DNA from: an uncultured Eubacteriales bacterium
GTDB lineage: Bacteria; Bacillota; Clostridia; Oscillospirales; CAG-272
Direction: 5' to 3'
Assembly: GCA_934393265.1 (NCBI GenBank)
Contig: CAKRQL010000004.1
Coordinates: forward strand, 310,001 to 374,000
DNA: 64,000 nucleotides
The notes under the pieces were generated by a model. That model was given only the letters and a program-made list of their open reading frames with translations, was not told the DNA's origin and searched no databases. The position numbers and the translations under genes were made by a program. Below are positions 1-7,497 of the stretch, one piece after another. How positions within the stretch are numbered: position 1 is the first letter of the stretch; the number at the start of each line of letters is the position of its first letter.

Positions 1-85
1 AGTCGTTTACCGCGACTACCTGTCCGCCGCTCTTCTTATTGCGGCTCGGGAAAATCTTTGTCAGATTCTGCAGTTCAACTTTCAT
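1..85 (-). CDS. ABC transporter ATP-binding protein, N-terminus only
   Basis: Only the first 28 codons are inside the window; the gene continues past the left edge. The peptide begins MKVELQNLTKIFPSRN and continues through a KKSGG loop to VVAVND, which matches the first strand and pre-Walker A loop of MalK/UgpC/MsmK-type ATPases that energise carbohydrate importers. Walker A, Walker B and the signature motif all lie outside, so the assignment rests on the start region alone. AAAGGA stands about nine bases ahead of the ATG at 85. The gene follows the RDD gene on the same strand by 65 bases and may share its promoter. The ABC ATPase call is likely; the sugar specificity is inferred. Confidence 0.7.
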   Translation of the reverse strand, partial: MKVELQNLTKIFPSRNKKSGGQVVAVND

Positions 86-150
86 GAGAAGCTTTCCTTT
101 TTATATACTTATTCAGGTTACTTTTTTCATCGGTCGGCGGCTGTCGGTCG

Positions 151-933
151 CTACCCGTTATATCTGTCGGACGCGGTCCTTGCGCGGTCAAGCTCGAGCG
201 CCTTTATGTAGGCTATAAGTTCGTCCTCGTTCCTGAAAACGCGCTGTGTCGTCATATCCGCCACCGCTGTATAGGATATAAGGTCATGTATCATGGAGTT
301 GTTCTTAGTTGCGACGATGAGCACGCCCTCAAGCAGTAAAATAAGCCCCAGCACGGCAATGCCCAAGACACCTATACCACCAAAGCAGATCAGTATCAAA
401 ACAAGCGCGGGGACCATCAGTTCAAGTGTATACTTACCGAGCATTGAACGCACAAAAAGCGCCGCAGTCGTCACCTTTACCCCATTCGGAAAAATGACAC
501 CGAGGCTGAATATCTTCTTTCCCACTGTCTGCCCGTTACCGAAAAGGAGCGGAACGAGAAACTCAAGGATAAGGACGGATATAAACGAACCTATCGAAAT
601 TATAAGAAGAGTTGAATTTATGATAGAGGTCCAGCACTTGTTTGCACCGGGGTCCTCCGAGAGTGCCTTTGTCGCCGCGTCGTACTTTTCTTTCAGCTCG
701 TCGGAAAATTCCTCATACTGCGACTCGGTTATATCATGGAGATTTTCCGGCAGACCGTATTCCTCGGAATACTTCGTATAGTACCCCGTCATCTCGTCGT
801 AAAGGGCGTCATACCCTGTCATGACGGAAACGAGAGACCCGACACCGACAGAAAGTATCGAGATAAGGATAAAGTCCAAAAGGAACGCCGCAAAGCGTTT
901 CCACAATCCCGCTTTCTGTAATGTTGCTCCCAT
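151..933 (-). CDS. RDD family integral membrane protein
   Basis: A 260-residue membrane protein. The N-terminal segment LWKRFAAFLLDFILI carries the Arg and Asp pattern that defines RDD proteins, with further hydrophobic stretches near the middle and C-terminal half and a hydrophilic loop after the first two. Family members are poorly understood; some act in ion or solute transport. An in-frame codon upstream at 966 is possible, but the ATG at 933 is preceded by GGAG eight bases away, so I chose it. A consensus promoter sits at 986-1014, so this gene starts a unit that probably includes the ABC ATPase. Family assignment is firm, function is not. Confidence 0.8.
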   Translation of the reverse strand: MGATLQKAGLWKRFAAFLLDFILISILSVGVGSLVSVMTGYDALYDEMTGYYTKYSEEYGLPENLHDITESQYEEFSDELKEKYDAATKALSEDPGANKCWTSIINSTLLIISIGSFISVLILEFLVPLLFGNGQTVGKKIFSLGVIFPNGVKVTTAALFVRSMLGKYTLELMVPALVLILICFGGIGVLGIAVLGLILLLEGVLIVATKNNSMIHDLISYTAVADMTTQRVFRNEDELIAYIKALELDRARTASDRYNG

Positions 934-985
934 ACCGCATCTCCGTATCCGAAACTCCGGCGGCAATCAGCCACCCTCGACATAG

Positions 986-1014
986 AGTGTAGCACACTTT
1001 CGGTAAAATGTCAA
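986..1014 (-). promoter_or_regulatory. Sigma-A promoter for the RDD gene
   Basis: On the minus strand the -35 box TTGACA (1014-1009) and -10 box TACACT (991-986) are separated by exactly 17 bases. The base triplet before the -10 is TGC, giving an extended -10 (TGTGC). Transcription would start near 979, about 45 bases ahead of the ATG at 933. Confidence 0.8.
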
Positions 1015-1111
1015 CCGCTTTTCTACTTATAAAGACTTTTACATAAATTTTACGCGGGTATTGGGCACAAATATAATAAAAATCGACGTGTCGTTTTGGC
1101 AGTATTGCATA

Positions 1112-1149
1112 AAACGCAAAAAGGACCCGGTCGTATTCCGACCGGGTCC
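1112..1149 (-). terminator. Rho-independent terminator of tRNA-Val
   Basis: A perfect 11-base-pair stem (1123-1133 with 1139-1149) with a five-base loop is followed, in the minus-strand direction, by a T-rich tract TTTTTGCGTTTT. It lies 34 bases beyond the 3' end of the tRNA and no other minus-strand gene ends here. Confidence 0.9.
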
Positions 1150-1183
1150 CGGCGCACCGACGGCGCGCGGATATATCATGTCA

Positions 1184-1260
1184 TGGTGGAGACGAGGGGG
1201 CTCGAACCCTTGACCTCTCGGATGTGAACCGAACGCTCTGACCAACTGAGCTACGCCTCC
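1184..1260 (-). tRNA. tRNA-Val (anticodon CAC)
   Basis: The minus strand folds as a full cloverleaf of 77 bases. The acceptor GGAGGCG pairs with CGTCTCC (one G-T), the D arm is GCTC/GAGC around AGTTGGTCA, and the anticodon stem TTCGG/CCGAG encloses the loop TTCACAT, so the anticodon is CAC, reading GUG. The T loop is TTCGAGC with one A-C mismatch in its stem. The discriminator is A and the 3' CCA is encoded in the DNA. The gene has its own promoter and terminator and stands alone, not in a tRNA cluster. Confidence 0.96.
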
Positions 1261-1277
1261 GTGACGCTACATGTGGT

Positions 1278-1306
1278 ATTGTAGCACACTGTGCCGGAAA
1301 AATCAA
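1278..1306 (-). promoter_or_regulatory. Sigma-A promoter for tRNA-Val
   Basis: On the minus strand TTGATT (1306-1301) and TACAAT (1283-1278) are spaced by 17 bases, with TGTGC directly before the -10. The start point would be about 10 bases ahead of the mature tRNA 5' end. The stretch around the -10 is nearly the same as in the RDD promoter at 986-1014. Confidence 0.8.
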
Positions 1307-1394
1307 GTGTTAATCCGGATTTTTTTGAGAGCCGGGAAAAAAGAAGGGGGATGTGGCGCGGAGGAAAGCATTTCCCTCTCCCCCGCTCTGCCGT

Positions 1395-2096
1395 TTATCC
1401 GCGCCCGAGGGTACGAAGATATGCTTTGTGCTCCGGGGTGACGCGGCAGCTCTCGAGAGCCTTTCTTATCGCTTTCTTCTGAACCCACGGGTCCGGTAGC
1501 CCACGCTCAAGGTACGGGATTACGGCGTCGTACTGCTTTGCAAGAGCCGTGGCGAAGTACCATGCGCACATCATGCGGACGTAGTACTCCTCCGACGAGA
1601 CGGCGACGACGCGCTCCGCATACTCCGTTCTGAAATCATCTCCGTCAAGAAAATACGACATGAGCATCCCTACCCCGAAGCGGACGGTATACGTATCGCC
1701 GGACGACATATACCGCTCTGCAATCGGGAGAAGCCGTAAATCCCCCTTGCGAAAGGCACGCGGCGAGAGCATATCGCAGGTCGCCCAATTGTCGACATAC
1801 GGCAGAAAAGCCGTCAGACGGGCGACAGAGGCGTCAAAATCTCCGATACGCGATATTATCGCTGAATGAAGATTATCGGCGTCGTAGCTCCCGTGCGGGA
1901 GGGCGTCGAGATATTCCGCTATGTTCTCTCTCGTCGCGAATTCCTTTGCAAGGCTCCGTATCACGGGCATTCTGACACCTATAACGCGCTCCGGCGCAAC
2001 GGTCGGCATAAGCTTACACTGAAACTCGCGGTAAACAGGGTCTGCCGCAGCGCGGAGCCTTTCATTTATTTCGGTTAGTATGGTGTTATATGCCAT
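1395..2096 (-). CDS. DNA alkylation repair protein, AlkD-like HEAT-repeat family
   Basis: A 233-residue helical protein matching the AlkD/DUF1061 family of HEAT-like-repeat DNA glycosylases. Family features seen are the N-terminal MPTVAPERVIGVRMPVIRSL, the DNWATCDMLSPRAF segment near the middle, and the C-terminal WVQKKAIRKALE helix. AlkD removes N3- and N7-alkylated bases; many clostridial homologues are uncharacterised and may lack activity. It is the last gene of a three-gene unit, 15 bases after the G3E-DUF1980-like gene. No Shine-Dalgarno is visible before the ATG at 2096, so translation may depend on coupling. A weak G-rich/C-rich stem followed by T-rich sequence near 1336-1384 could terminate the unit. 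Confidence 0.85.
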   Translation of the reverse strand: MAYNTILTEINERLRAAADPVYREFQCKLMPTVAPERVIGVRMPVIRSLAKEFATRENIAEYLDALPHGSYDADNLHSAIISRIGDFDASVARLTAFLPYVDNWATCDMLSPRAFRKGDLRLLPIAERYMSSGDTYTVRFGVGMLMSYFLDGDDFRTEYAERVVAVSSEEYYVRMMCAWYFATALAKQYDAVIPYLERGLPDPWVQKKAIRKALESCRVTPEHKAYLRTLGRG

Positions 2097-2111
2097 TGCG
2101 GTGCGGCGGCA

Positions 2112-3056
2112 TCAATAAAATGTCGCGACCTCCTGCTCCGGCTTTTCCGCCGGGGTTATATTTGTTACAGTAAGGACAGGTCCCTCTCCCTGATAGATTT
2201 TTGAGTATTCATTGCGGAGAATACCGGTAACGGTAACCCAGTCACGGGTTTTCAGCTTCAGCTGCCCCATTCCTTTTGCGACGACTCCTCGATAGGCTAT
2301 ATCAGCCTCACAGCAGGTCATGATATGTCTGCCTATCGCGTACTGCCCGGCGGGGAGCGAACGGTCGAGCGCCACTATACCCTTAAATTTTACGGTCTTT
2401 CCGTCGTATTTTTCAAACTCCTCCGACATATCGCGATAAAACAGCGCAAAGTCGGTATCCTTTATCTCAATAACCGGGGCGTTTATATCAAACGGAAGCG
2501 GATCTTCTATGTCGTCAAACTCTATTTCTCCGGACACATCCTCGTAGCAGATGTTCGCCTTTCTCGACACGGCGCGCACAAGCTTATGGAGCGGCATACG
2601 ATCGGTCTCCTTTGTCGTGCGGTTGAAAACCACCATTTCGCAGGATGTGAGCTTATCCACAACGAGCTGACGCATATTGGCGTTGTACATTTCAATTGTC
2701 GTGGAGTCGACTATAAGTATCTCCTGATAGACCATCCAGTCGTCCGGGAGAGCGTTATAAAATTTGTCGAGCATCCACATTCCGTTGTACTCGACAACTA
2801 TGACGTCAGCCTTTGCACGTTTTTTCATGGCGGAAAGCCTGTCCGGGGTCAGGGCACCCTCGTCGTCAAAGGACGCGAACGAAACGTTGTCGGAGATGGT
2901 CGACGGGTCTATCTCCTCCTCGCCCTCCTCGCAGGATATTATGAGATACCGACGCTTCCCGTCGTTGAAATTCGGGTCCTGCATGGTTTCCTCAATGAAT
3001 TTTGTTTTGCCTGCCTCGAGAAAGCCCGTGAAAAGATATACAGGTACATTTTCCAT
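2112..3056 (-). CDS. G3E-family GTPase fused to a DUF1980-like C-terminal domain
   Basis: A 314-residue protein. The N-terminal half is a G3E (CobW/HypB/UreG class) GTPase with the P-loop GFLEAGKTKF at residues 11-20; Glu replaces the usual Gly. The CxCC metal site of true CobW proteins is absent; the equivalent segment reads ISCEEGEEEIDPS. From about residue 215 the sequence switches to a beta-rich domain with IGRHIMTCCEADI and WVTVTGILRNEY, which resembles the C-terminal part of the TIGR03943/DUF1980 putative permease subunit. Such a pairing suggests a nucleotide-driven metal or permease-linked role, which is inference. The start lies 6 bases after the upstream metallochaperone gene; GGGGTG serves as ribosome binding site. 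Confidence 0.8.
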   Translation of the reverse strand: MENVPVYLFTGFLEAGKTKFIEETMQDPNFNDGKRRYLIISCEEGEEEIDPSTISDNVSFASFDDEGALTPDRLSAMKKRAKADVIVVEYNGMWMLDKFYNALPDDWMVYQEILIVDSTTIEMYNANMRQLVVDKLTSCEMVVFNRTTKETDRMPLHKLVRAVSRKANICYEDVSGEIEFDDIEDPLPFDINAPVIEIKDTDFALFYRDMSEEFEKYDGKTVKFKGIVALDRSLPAGQYAIGRHIMTCCEADIAYRGVVAKGMGQLKLKTRDWVTVTGILRNEYSKIYQGEGPVLTVTNITPAEKPEQEVATFY

Positions 3057-3062
3057 ATCAGC

Positions 3063-4226
3063 TTACACCCCGAAAAGTGCCTTTATTTTCTCTTTGTCAA
3101 GGCTCGAGCCTATGACACAGAGTCTGCCGGTCACATCGGCGGAGCCGTAGCGGACATCGGGCTCACCCGGCACATAATCGAAATGTATCCAGCGACCGTC
3201 CTCGCCGGCAACTATTCCCTTTGCACGGAGGATCATGCCGTACTCCGGATCCTCGGAGAATTTTTCAAGAGCCTCATTGAGCCCCTCAACCGTGAATTTT
3301 TTCACGGTTTCTACGCCCCAGCTCGTGAACACCTCGTCCGCGTCATGTCCGTGGTGATGATGTCCGCAGCAGCACTCGCCGTCATGGTGATGGTGATGTT
3401 CATGCCCGTCCTCGTCGTCCTCGTCGTCATCGTCGTCGTGATGATGCCCACAGGAGCATTCCCCGTCGTGGTCATGATGGTGGTGCTCGTGCTCATGCCC
3501 GTCCTCGTCGTCATCGTCGTCGTCATCGTCGTGATGATGCCCGCAGGAGCACTCCCCGTCGTGGTCATGGTGGTGATGGTGATGCTCCTCCTCGTTTTCC
3601 TTTTCGAGGAGTGCAAGAACGTCGTCAAGCGTATTTTTCTTCTCCATTGCCGCAAGGATTGCCTTGCCGTCAAGAAGCGACCACGGAGTGGTGACTATCG
3701 CGGCGTTCGGATTATGCTCACGAAGAAGCGCGACAGCCTCCTCCACCTTGCTCTCCGGCAGACCGTCGGTGTGCGAGAGGACTATGGCAGAGGCATGCTC
3801 CACCTGGTCGTTGAAGAACTCGCCGAAGTTTTTCATGTACATTTTGCACTTCTTCGCGTCAACAACCGTTGTAAAGCAATTGAGGGAGGCACTCGGGTCC
3901 TGAACCCCGCGCACGGCGCGTATGACATCCGAAAGCTTACCCACTCCCGATGGCTCGATTATTATTCTGTCGGGCGAGAACTCGTCAAGCACCTTATGCA
4001 GTGCCTCACGGAAATCGCCGACGAGCGAGCAGCAGATACAGCCGGAGTTCATTTCGGTTATCTGTATACCCGCGTCACGGAGGAAGCCGCCGTCAATGCC
4101 TATCTCGCCGAACTCGTTCTCTATCAGCACGACGCGCTCTCCGGCATAGGCTTCCTTTATCAGCTTTTTGATAAGTGTGGTTTTTCCGGCTCCGAGGAAG
4201 CCGGAGAAGATATCAATCTTTGTCAT
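3063..4226 (-). CDS. CobW/COG0523 metallochaperone GTPase with His/Asp-rich arm
   Basis: A 387-residue G3E GTPase. The P-loop GFLGAGKTT is at residues 9-17 and the metal-binding CICC motif at 63-66. Between the GTPase core and the C-terminal CobW_C domain (from about residue 298) sits an arm at residues 215-296 made of about three repeats of a unit with HHHH, DHDGECSCGHHH and a run of Asp/Glu. It holds dozens of His and Asp residues plus three small Cys clusters (CSC, CSC, CCC). COG0523 proteins deliver zinc or other metals to client proteins; the arm fits metal storage or sensing. A good ribosome binding site (AAGGAAAGAG) precedes ATG 4226. It heads the operon with the fused G3E gene and the AlkD-like gene. 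Metal identity cannot be read from sequence. Confidence 0.92.
   Translation of the reverse strand: MTKIDIFSGFLGAGKTTLIKKLIKEAYAGERVVLIENEFGEIGIDGGFLRDAGIQITEMNSGCICCSLVGDFREALHKVLDEFSPDRIIIEPSGVGKLSDVIRAVRGVQDPSASLNCFTTVVDAKKCKMYMKNFGEFFNDQVEHASAIVLSHTDGLPESKVEEAVALLREHNPNAAIVTTPWSLLDGKAILAAMEKKNTLDDVLALLEKENEEEHHHHHHDHDGECSCGHHHDDDDDDDDEDGHEHEHHHHDHDGECSCGHHHDDDDDEDDEDGHEHHHHHDGECCCGHHHHGHDADEVFTSWGVETVKKFTVEGLNEALEKFSEDPEYGMILRAKGIVAGEDGRWIHFDYVPGEPDVRYGSADVTGRLCVIGSSLDKEKIKALFGV
3345..3590. repeat. Coding tandem repeats for the His/Asp arm
   Basis: The DNA contains about three imperfect copies of a unit of roughly 75-90 bases, rich in GTG/ATG/GTC on the plus strand, encoding the His/Asp/Cys modules of the metallochaperone. 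The copies differ in length of the Asp run (8, 5+2, none) and in the Cys cluster, as expected from slippage or unequal recombination. Confidence 0.8.
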
Positions 4227-4256
4227 TTATATCACTCTTTCCTTAAAACGCCCTTT

Positions 4257-4283
4257 GGGAGCCGTGCATTTCGCGCGGCTCCC
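4257..4283 (-). other. Perfect inverted repeat ahead of the metallochaperone gene
   Basis: An 8-base-pair stem GGGAGCCG/CGGCTCCC (4257-4264 with 4276-4283) with an 11-base loop sits between the M3 peptidase stop and the metallochaperone start, 31 bases ahead of its ATG. No U-run follows directly on either strand, so it is a weak terminator for the peptidase gene at best. It could also be a leader hairpin or an operator for the metal operon. Confidence 0.45.
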
Positions 4284-4293
4284 TGGATGAATT

Positions 4294-5994
4294 TTATTTT
4301 ATGTGGCTCTCGAGCTCTTCTTCAAGAGCAAGCGCACCTGCGGCAAGCTCGCGCAGCGAGCCGTCCTTGAACGGAGAAGCTATGCCCGCCTCCTCGACGA
4401 GCTTCTCAAACGGCTTCTGTCCTCCGTAGCTGACAAATTTCAGATAAGCCGCGAGAGCCGCGGGATAATCCTTCCTCGATTTGAGGAGGAAGCCAAAGGC
4501 TACCGTCTGGGCAAGGCAATAGTCGATATAGTAGAACGGAGACTCGTAGATGTGCATCTGATACTGCCATCTCGTGCCCTCGTCGAGATACGGAATTCCC
4601 TCGTAGGAAATGTAGGGGCGATACTTCTTTTCAAGCCCTCTGTACGCCGCCTTACGCTCCTCCGGCGTCATATCCGGATTCTCGTAGACTATGTGCTGGA
4701 ACTCGTCAACAATAACGCCGTACGGGATAAAGGTCAGGGCGGAGAGCATGTGCTTGAGCTTATAAGCCTCGACCTTATCTCCGAAGAATTTGTCAAGATA
4801 GGGCCATGCGAGGAACTCCATAGACATGGAGTGACACTCCGCGGTCTCCATGCCTCCGACGCCGAGCTCCTGATCCCCGCTCTCAAAGTAGAAGTGGTTT
4901 GCGAGAGAGTGCCCGAACTCGTGGGTTATTACATCTATATCGGCGGAGGTGCCGTTGAAGTTTGCAAGTATGAAGGACTGCTTGTAGTCGTCAAAGCTCG
5001 TGCAGTAGCCGCCGCCCCACTTTCCGTCGCGGGACTCGACATCAAACGCCTCTGCCTCCTGCATCTCACGCATGTAAGCGGAGGTAACGGGGCTCATTCT
5101 GTCGTACATCGCCTGAGCCTCTTTGAATATTCCGTCTGCGTCCAGCACCGGGTCCGGCGCGGCGCCGAGTGTGTAGGTGTCGTTATCATAGAACATTATC
5201 TTCTCGATACCGAGCTTCTTTGCAATTCTCCGTTTCATCTCGGCGACGACGGGAACAAGATCGTGCTCAACATTCTTTCTGAAGTGCTCAACCATTTCGC
5301 GGTTATAGCCTGTCCTGCCCATTCTGTAATATCCGAGCTCGACAAAATCGCGGTAGCCCATTTTACGGGCTATCTCGGTGCGTATCCTTACGAGCTCGTC
5401 ATATATGCGGTCGAGCTCTTTTGCGTTTGCGCGGAGCCCCTCGCCTATCGCCTTTGCGGCTCTCGCCCTGACCTCGCGGTCGCTGTGCTCAAGATATCCG
5501 CGGAGCTTTGAGAGCGGCATCTGCTCGCCGTCAAATGTAAACTTCATCTCCGCCATGAACTTGGAGTACTCGGTGACAAGGGAGTTCTCACGCTTGCACT
5601 CCTCTATCGTATCGGGAGAGAAAGCCTTGCGCTGAACCTCGAGAGACTTGTAAACAAGGGGATTTAGCGATTTTGCAACCTCGGCGCGCAGGGGTGAATC
5701 GAGCATTATATCGGCGTACTTTGTGAGAAGATCCGAAAACTCGGGTCCCACCTCGTCGTAATACTCCACCTCTCCGGCATAGAAGCTGTCTTTCGTATTG
5801 AGTGTAAATCGGCAGTTTGAGAGAGATGCCGCGGTCTGATAATGTCTTACGGCTGCAAGAAAATCCGCACGGGCGGCGAGGAACTCCTCCGCCGTTTTTG
5901 CCGCCCTTGCCCTGCGCTCAAAATCCGAGAAAGCAAGCCTGCCCTCTTCTATGGTATAGCGCTTATAAACCAAATCCTTTACTTTCGTTACCAT
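4294..5994 (-). CDS. M3 family oligoendopeptidase (PepF/thimet type)
   Basis: A 566-residue cytosolic zinc peptidase. The catalytic motif HEFGH lies at about residues 358-362 and the third zinc ligand is expected in the downstream ETAECHSMSMEF segment. The N-terminal helical part and the C-terminal YYIDYCLAQTVAFGF segment match the M3 fold of PepF-like enzymes that trim short peptides. An earlier ATG at 6018 exists, but the ATG at 5994 has AAAGGA eight bases upstream and was preferred. The gene has its own promoter at 6028-6056, which lies across the end of the upstream Mur ligase gene. No signal peptide is present. Confidence 0.92.
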   Translation of the reverse strand: MVTKVKDLVYKRYTIEEGRLAFSDFERRARAAKTAEEFLAARADFLAAVRHYQTAASLSNCRFTLNTKDSFYAGEVEYYDEVGPEFSDLLTKYADIMLDSPLRAEVAKSLNPLVYKSLEVQRKAFSPDTIEECKRENSLVTEYSKFMAEMKFTFDGEQMPLSKLRGYLEHSDREVRARAAKAIGEGLRANAKELDRIYDELVRIRTEIARKMGYRDFVELGYYRMGRTGYNREMVEHFRKNVEHDLVPVVAEMKRRIAKKLGIEKIMFYDNDTYTLGAAPDPVLDADGIFKEAQAMYDRMSPVTSAYMREMQEAEAFDVESRDGKWGGGYCTSFDDYKQSFILANFNGTSADIDVITHEFGHSLANHFYFESGDQELGVGGMETAECHSMSMEFLAWPYLDKFFGDKVEAYKLKHMLSALTFIPYGVIVDEFQHIVYENPDMTPEERKAAYRGLEKKYRPYISYEGIPYLDEGTRWQYQMHIYESPFYYIDYCLAQTVAFGFLLKSRKDYPAALAAYLKFVSYGGQKPFEKLVEEAGIASPFKDGSLRELAAGALALEEELESHIK

Positions 5995-6027
5995 CTGCGA
6001 TGTCCTTTCACAATTCATTTGTAAAAG

Positions 6028-6056
6028 ATTTTAGCACAGCGCGCCCGCGTTGTCAA
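6028..6056 (-). promoter_or_regulatory. Sigma-A promoter for the M3 peptidase, across the end of the Mur ligase gene
   Basis: Minus-strand TTGACA (6056-6051) and TAAAAT (6033-6028) are separated by 17 bases, with TGTGC before the -10. The whole -35 and most of the -10 fall inside the last codons of the Mur ligase gene, whose stop is at 6031-6033. The M3 gene can therefore be transcribed apart from the upstream genes. Confidence 0.8.
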
Positions 6057-7497
6057 GCATATAGAGAATATTTTTGTCGGTCATTATACCGTCTCCACCC
6101 TCGCCGGGGGTGTATGTCTCGTCTCCCTTGCCGAGGAGCAGCACCGTCCCTCCGGGAGGCGTGGCACGGAGGGCATATGCCACGGCGGAGGGGCGGGATA
6201 CAACTATCGCGGCGCGGGTCTTATCCCGGTATGCGGCGTATATCTCCGCACATATCGCGAGCGGTTCCTCCGCTCCCGGGGTATCGGAGGTTATGACCGA
6301 GAAGTCGGCAAAGCGCTCTGCCGCGGCGGCGAGCTCCCTGCGCCTACCGTGTGCCCTCCCGCCAACGGAGCCGAAGAGCGCGGTTATCCGCCCCGGAAAA
6401 AGGCTGCGGACGAGAGAGCAGACAGATGACACACTCATATAATTATGCGCGTAGTCGACTATCACCCGCCTGCCCTGCCGCTGCCGCACCTCAAATCTGC
6501 CGGGCACGGCAGCGGTGCGGAGAGCCGGGGCAAACTCGCCCGGCGGGCAGGCGCAGACGCGGGAAGCGACGGCGAGCGCCGCCGCAGCGTCCGCAGCATT
6601 GAATTCACCGGGTATAGGGAGAAAGAAGCGACTCCCGCGCAGGGAAAATTCCGAGCCGTCGGGTCGGAGAGCAATTTGTTTAACTCTGTAATCTGCCCTG
6701 CTTTTAATTCCGTATGTTACAATTTTATCCATTCCGAACGTTATATACGGTGTGAACGGGTCATCGGACGGAGCGAAGGCGACAGCGGCACCGTAATCGG
6801 TGAAAAGCCTACGCTTTGAGGCAATATAATCCGCGAAATCCGGGTGCTCGAGCGGGTCGGTATGGTCACAGCCTATCCCCGTCAATACAGCTATATTGAC
6901 CGGCAGACCCGCGAGGCGGCGGTATTTCAATGCCTGACTGGACATCTCGACAATCAGTGCAGAGGCACCGCGGCGGCGGGCACGCGCGGCAAGGCGACAG
7001 AGATATGAGGCGGTGGGAGTAGTATTCACCGTTTTCTCGGATATTCCCGCACCGTGCGCACCGAGGGTTCCGACGGCTACATTCTTTATACCGCGATACT
7101 CAAGAAGAAAGGACAGGAGCGAGCACACCGTGCTCTTCCCCTTTGTACCGGTCACGGCTATAACCGTCATACCGTCGAGCGGGTCGCCGAGAAAACGCAG
7201 GAGCAGGCGGGTATATGCCGCGTGTGCGTCCGTGACACGGAGAGTATATGCGCCGTCCGGTATCGGCAACTCTCTGTCTGTAAGGAAGAGCGTTGCGCCG
7301 CGCCGCCATGCATCGTCTATATAGTCTGCACCGTCGCTCACGGCTCCGCGAAGCGGGGCGAACAGAGCCCCGGGAATACAGTCACGTGAATTATCTGCCA
7401 CGGATTTTATATCAATATCCGGAATTTCCGACATTTTCCGACCATTATAAGACAGTAAGCCACCGTCAAGTGCCCGGAGGAGTTTTCGCAGCTTCAT
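6031..7497 (-). CDS. Mur ligase family protein, MurE-type paralogue
   Basis: A 488-residue ligase with the three-domain MurC-F architecture: N-terminal uridine-nucleotide-binding domain, central ATPase with TGTKGKST at residues 116-123, and C-terminal ligand domain with VIVDYAHNYMS. MurE adds the third residue to UDP-MurNAc-Ala-Glu. Two places differ from canonical MurE: the central domain reads GIGCDHTDPLEHPDF where FTNL-DHLDYH-type sequence is expected, and the amino-acid selectivity motif DNPR is replaced by DTPGAE at 405-410. It may use L-lysine or another amine, or act outside the main wall pathway. The start overlaps the upstream ATP-grasp stop by four bases (ATGA), so the two are coupled. 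Family is certain, substrate is not. Confidence 0.85.
   Translation of the reverse strand: MKLRKLLRALDGGLLSYNGRKMSEIPDIDIKSVADNSRDCIPGALFAPLRGAVSDGADYIDDAWRRGATLFLTDRELPIPDGAYTLRVTDAHAAYTRLLLRFLGDPLDGMTVIAVTGTKGKSTVCSLLSFLLEYRGIKNVAVGTLGAHGAGISEKTVNTTPTASYLCRLAARARRRGASALIVEMSSQALKYRRLAGLPVNIAVLTGIGCDHTDPLEHPDFADYIASKRRLFTDYGAAVAFAPSDDPFTPYITFGMDKIVTYGIKSRADYRVKQIALRPDGSEFSLRGSRFFLPIPGEFNAADAAAALAVASRVCACPPGEFAPALRTAAVPGRFEVRQRQGRRVIVDYAHNYMSVSSVCSLVRSLFPGRITALFGSVGGRAHGRRRELAAAAERFADFSVITSDTPGAEEPLAICAEIYAAYRDKTRAAIVVSRPSAVAYALRATPPGGTVLLLGKGDETYTPGEGGDGIMTDKNILYMLDNAGALC

Noticed and set aside
2325..4370. 681-codon plus-strand reading frame
   Set aside because: It is antisense to the two G3E genes. 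Its Val/Met-rich repeats are the mirror of His and Asp codons, and it has no ribosome site or family likeness.
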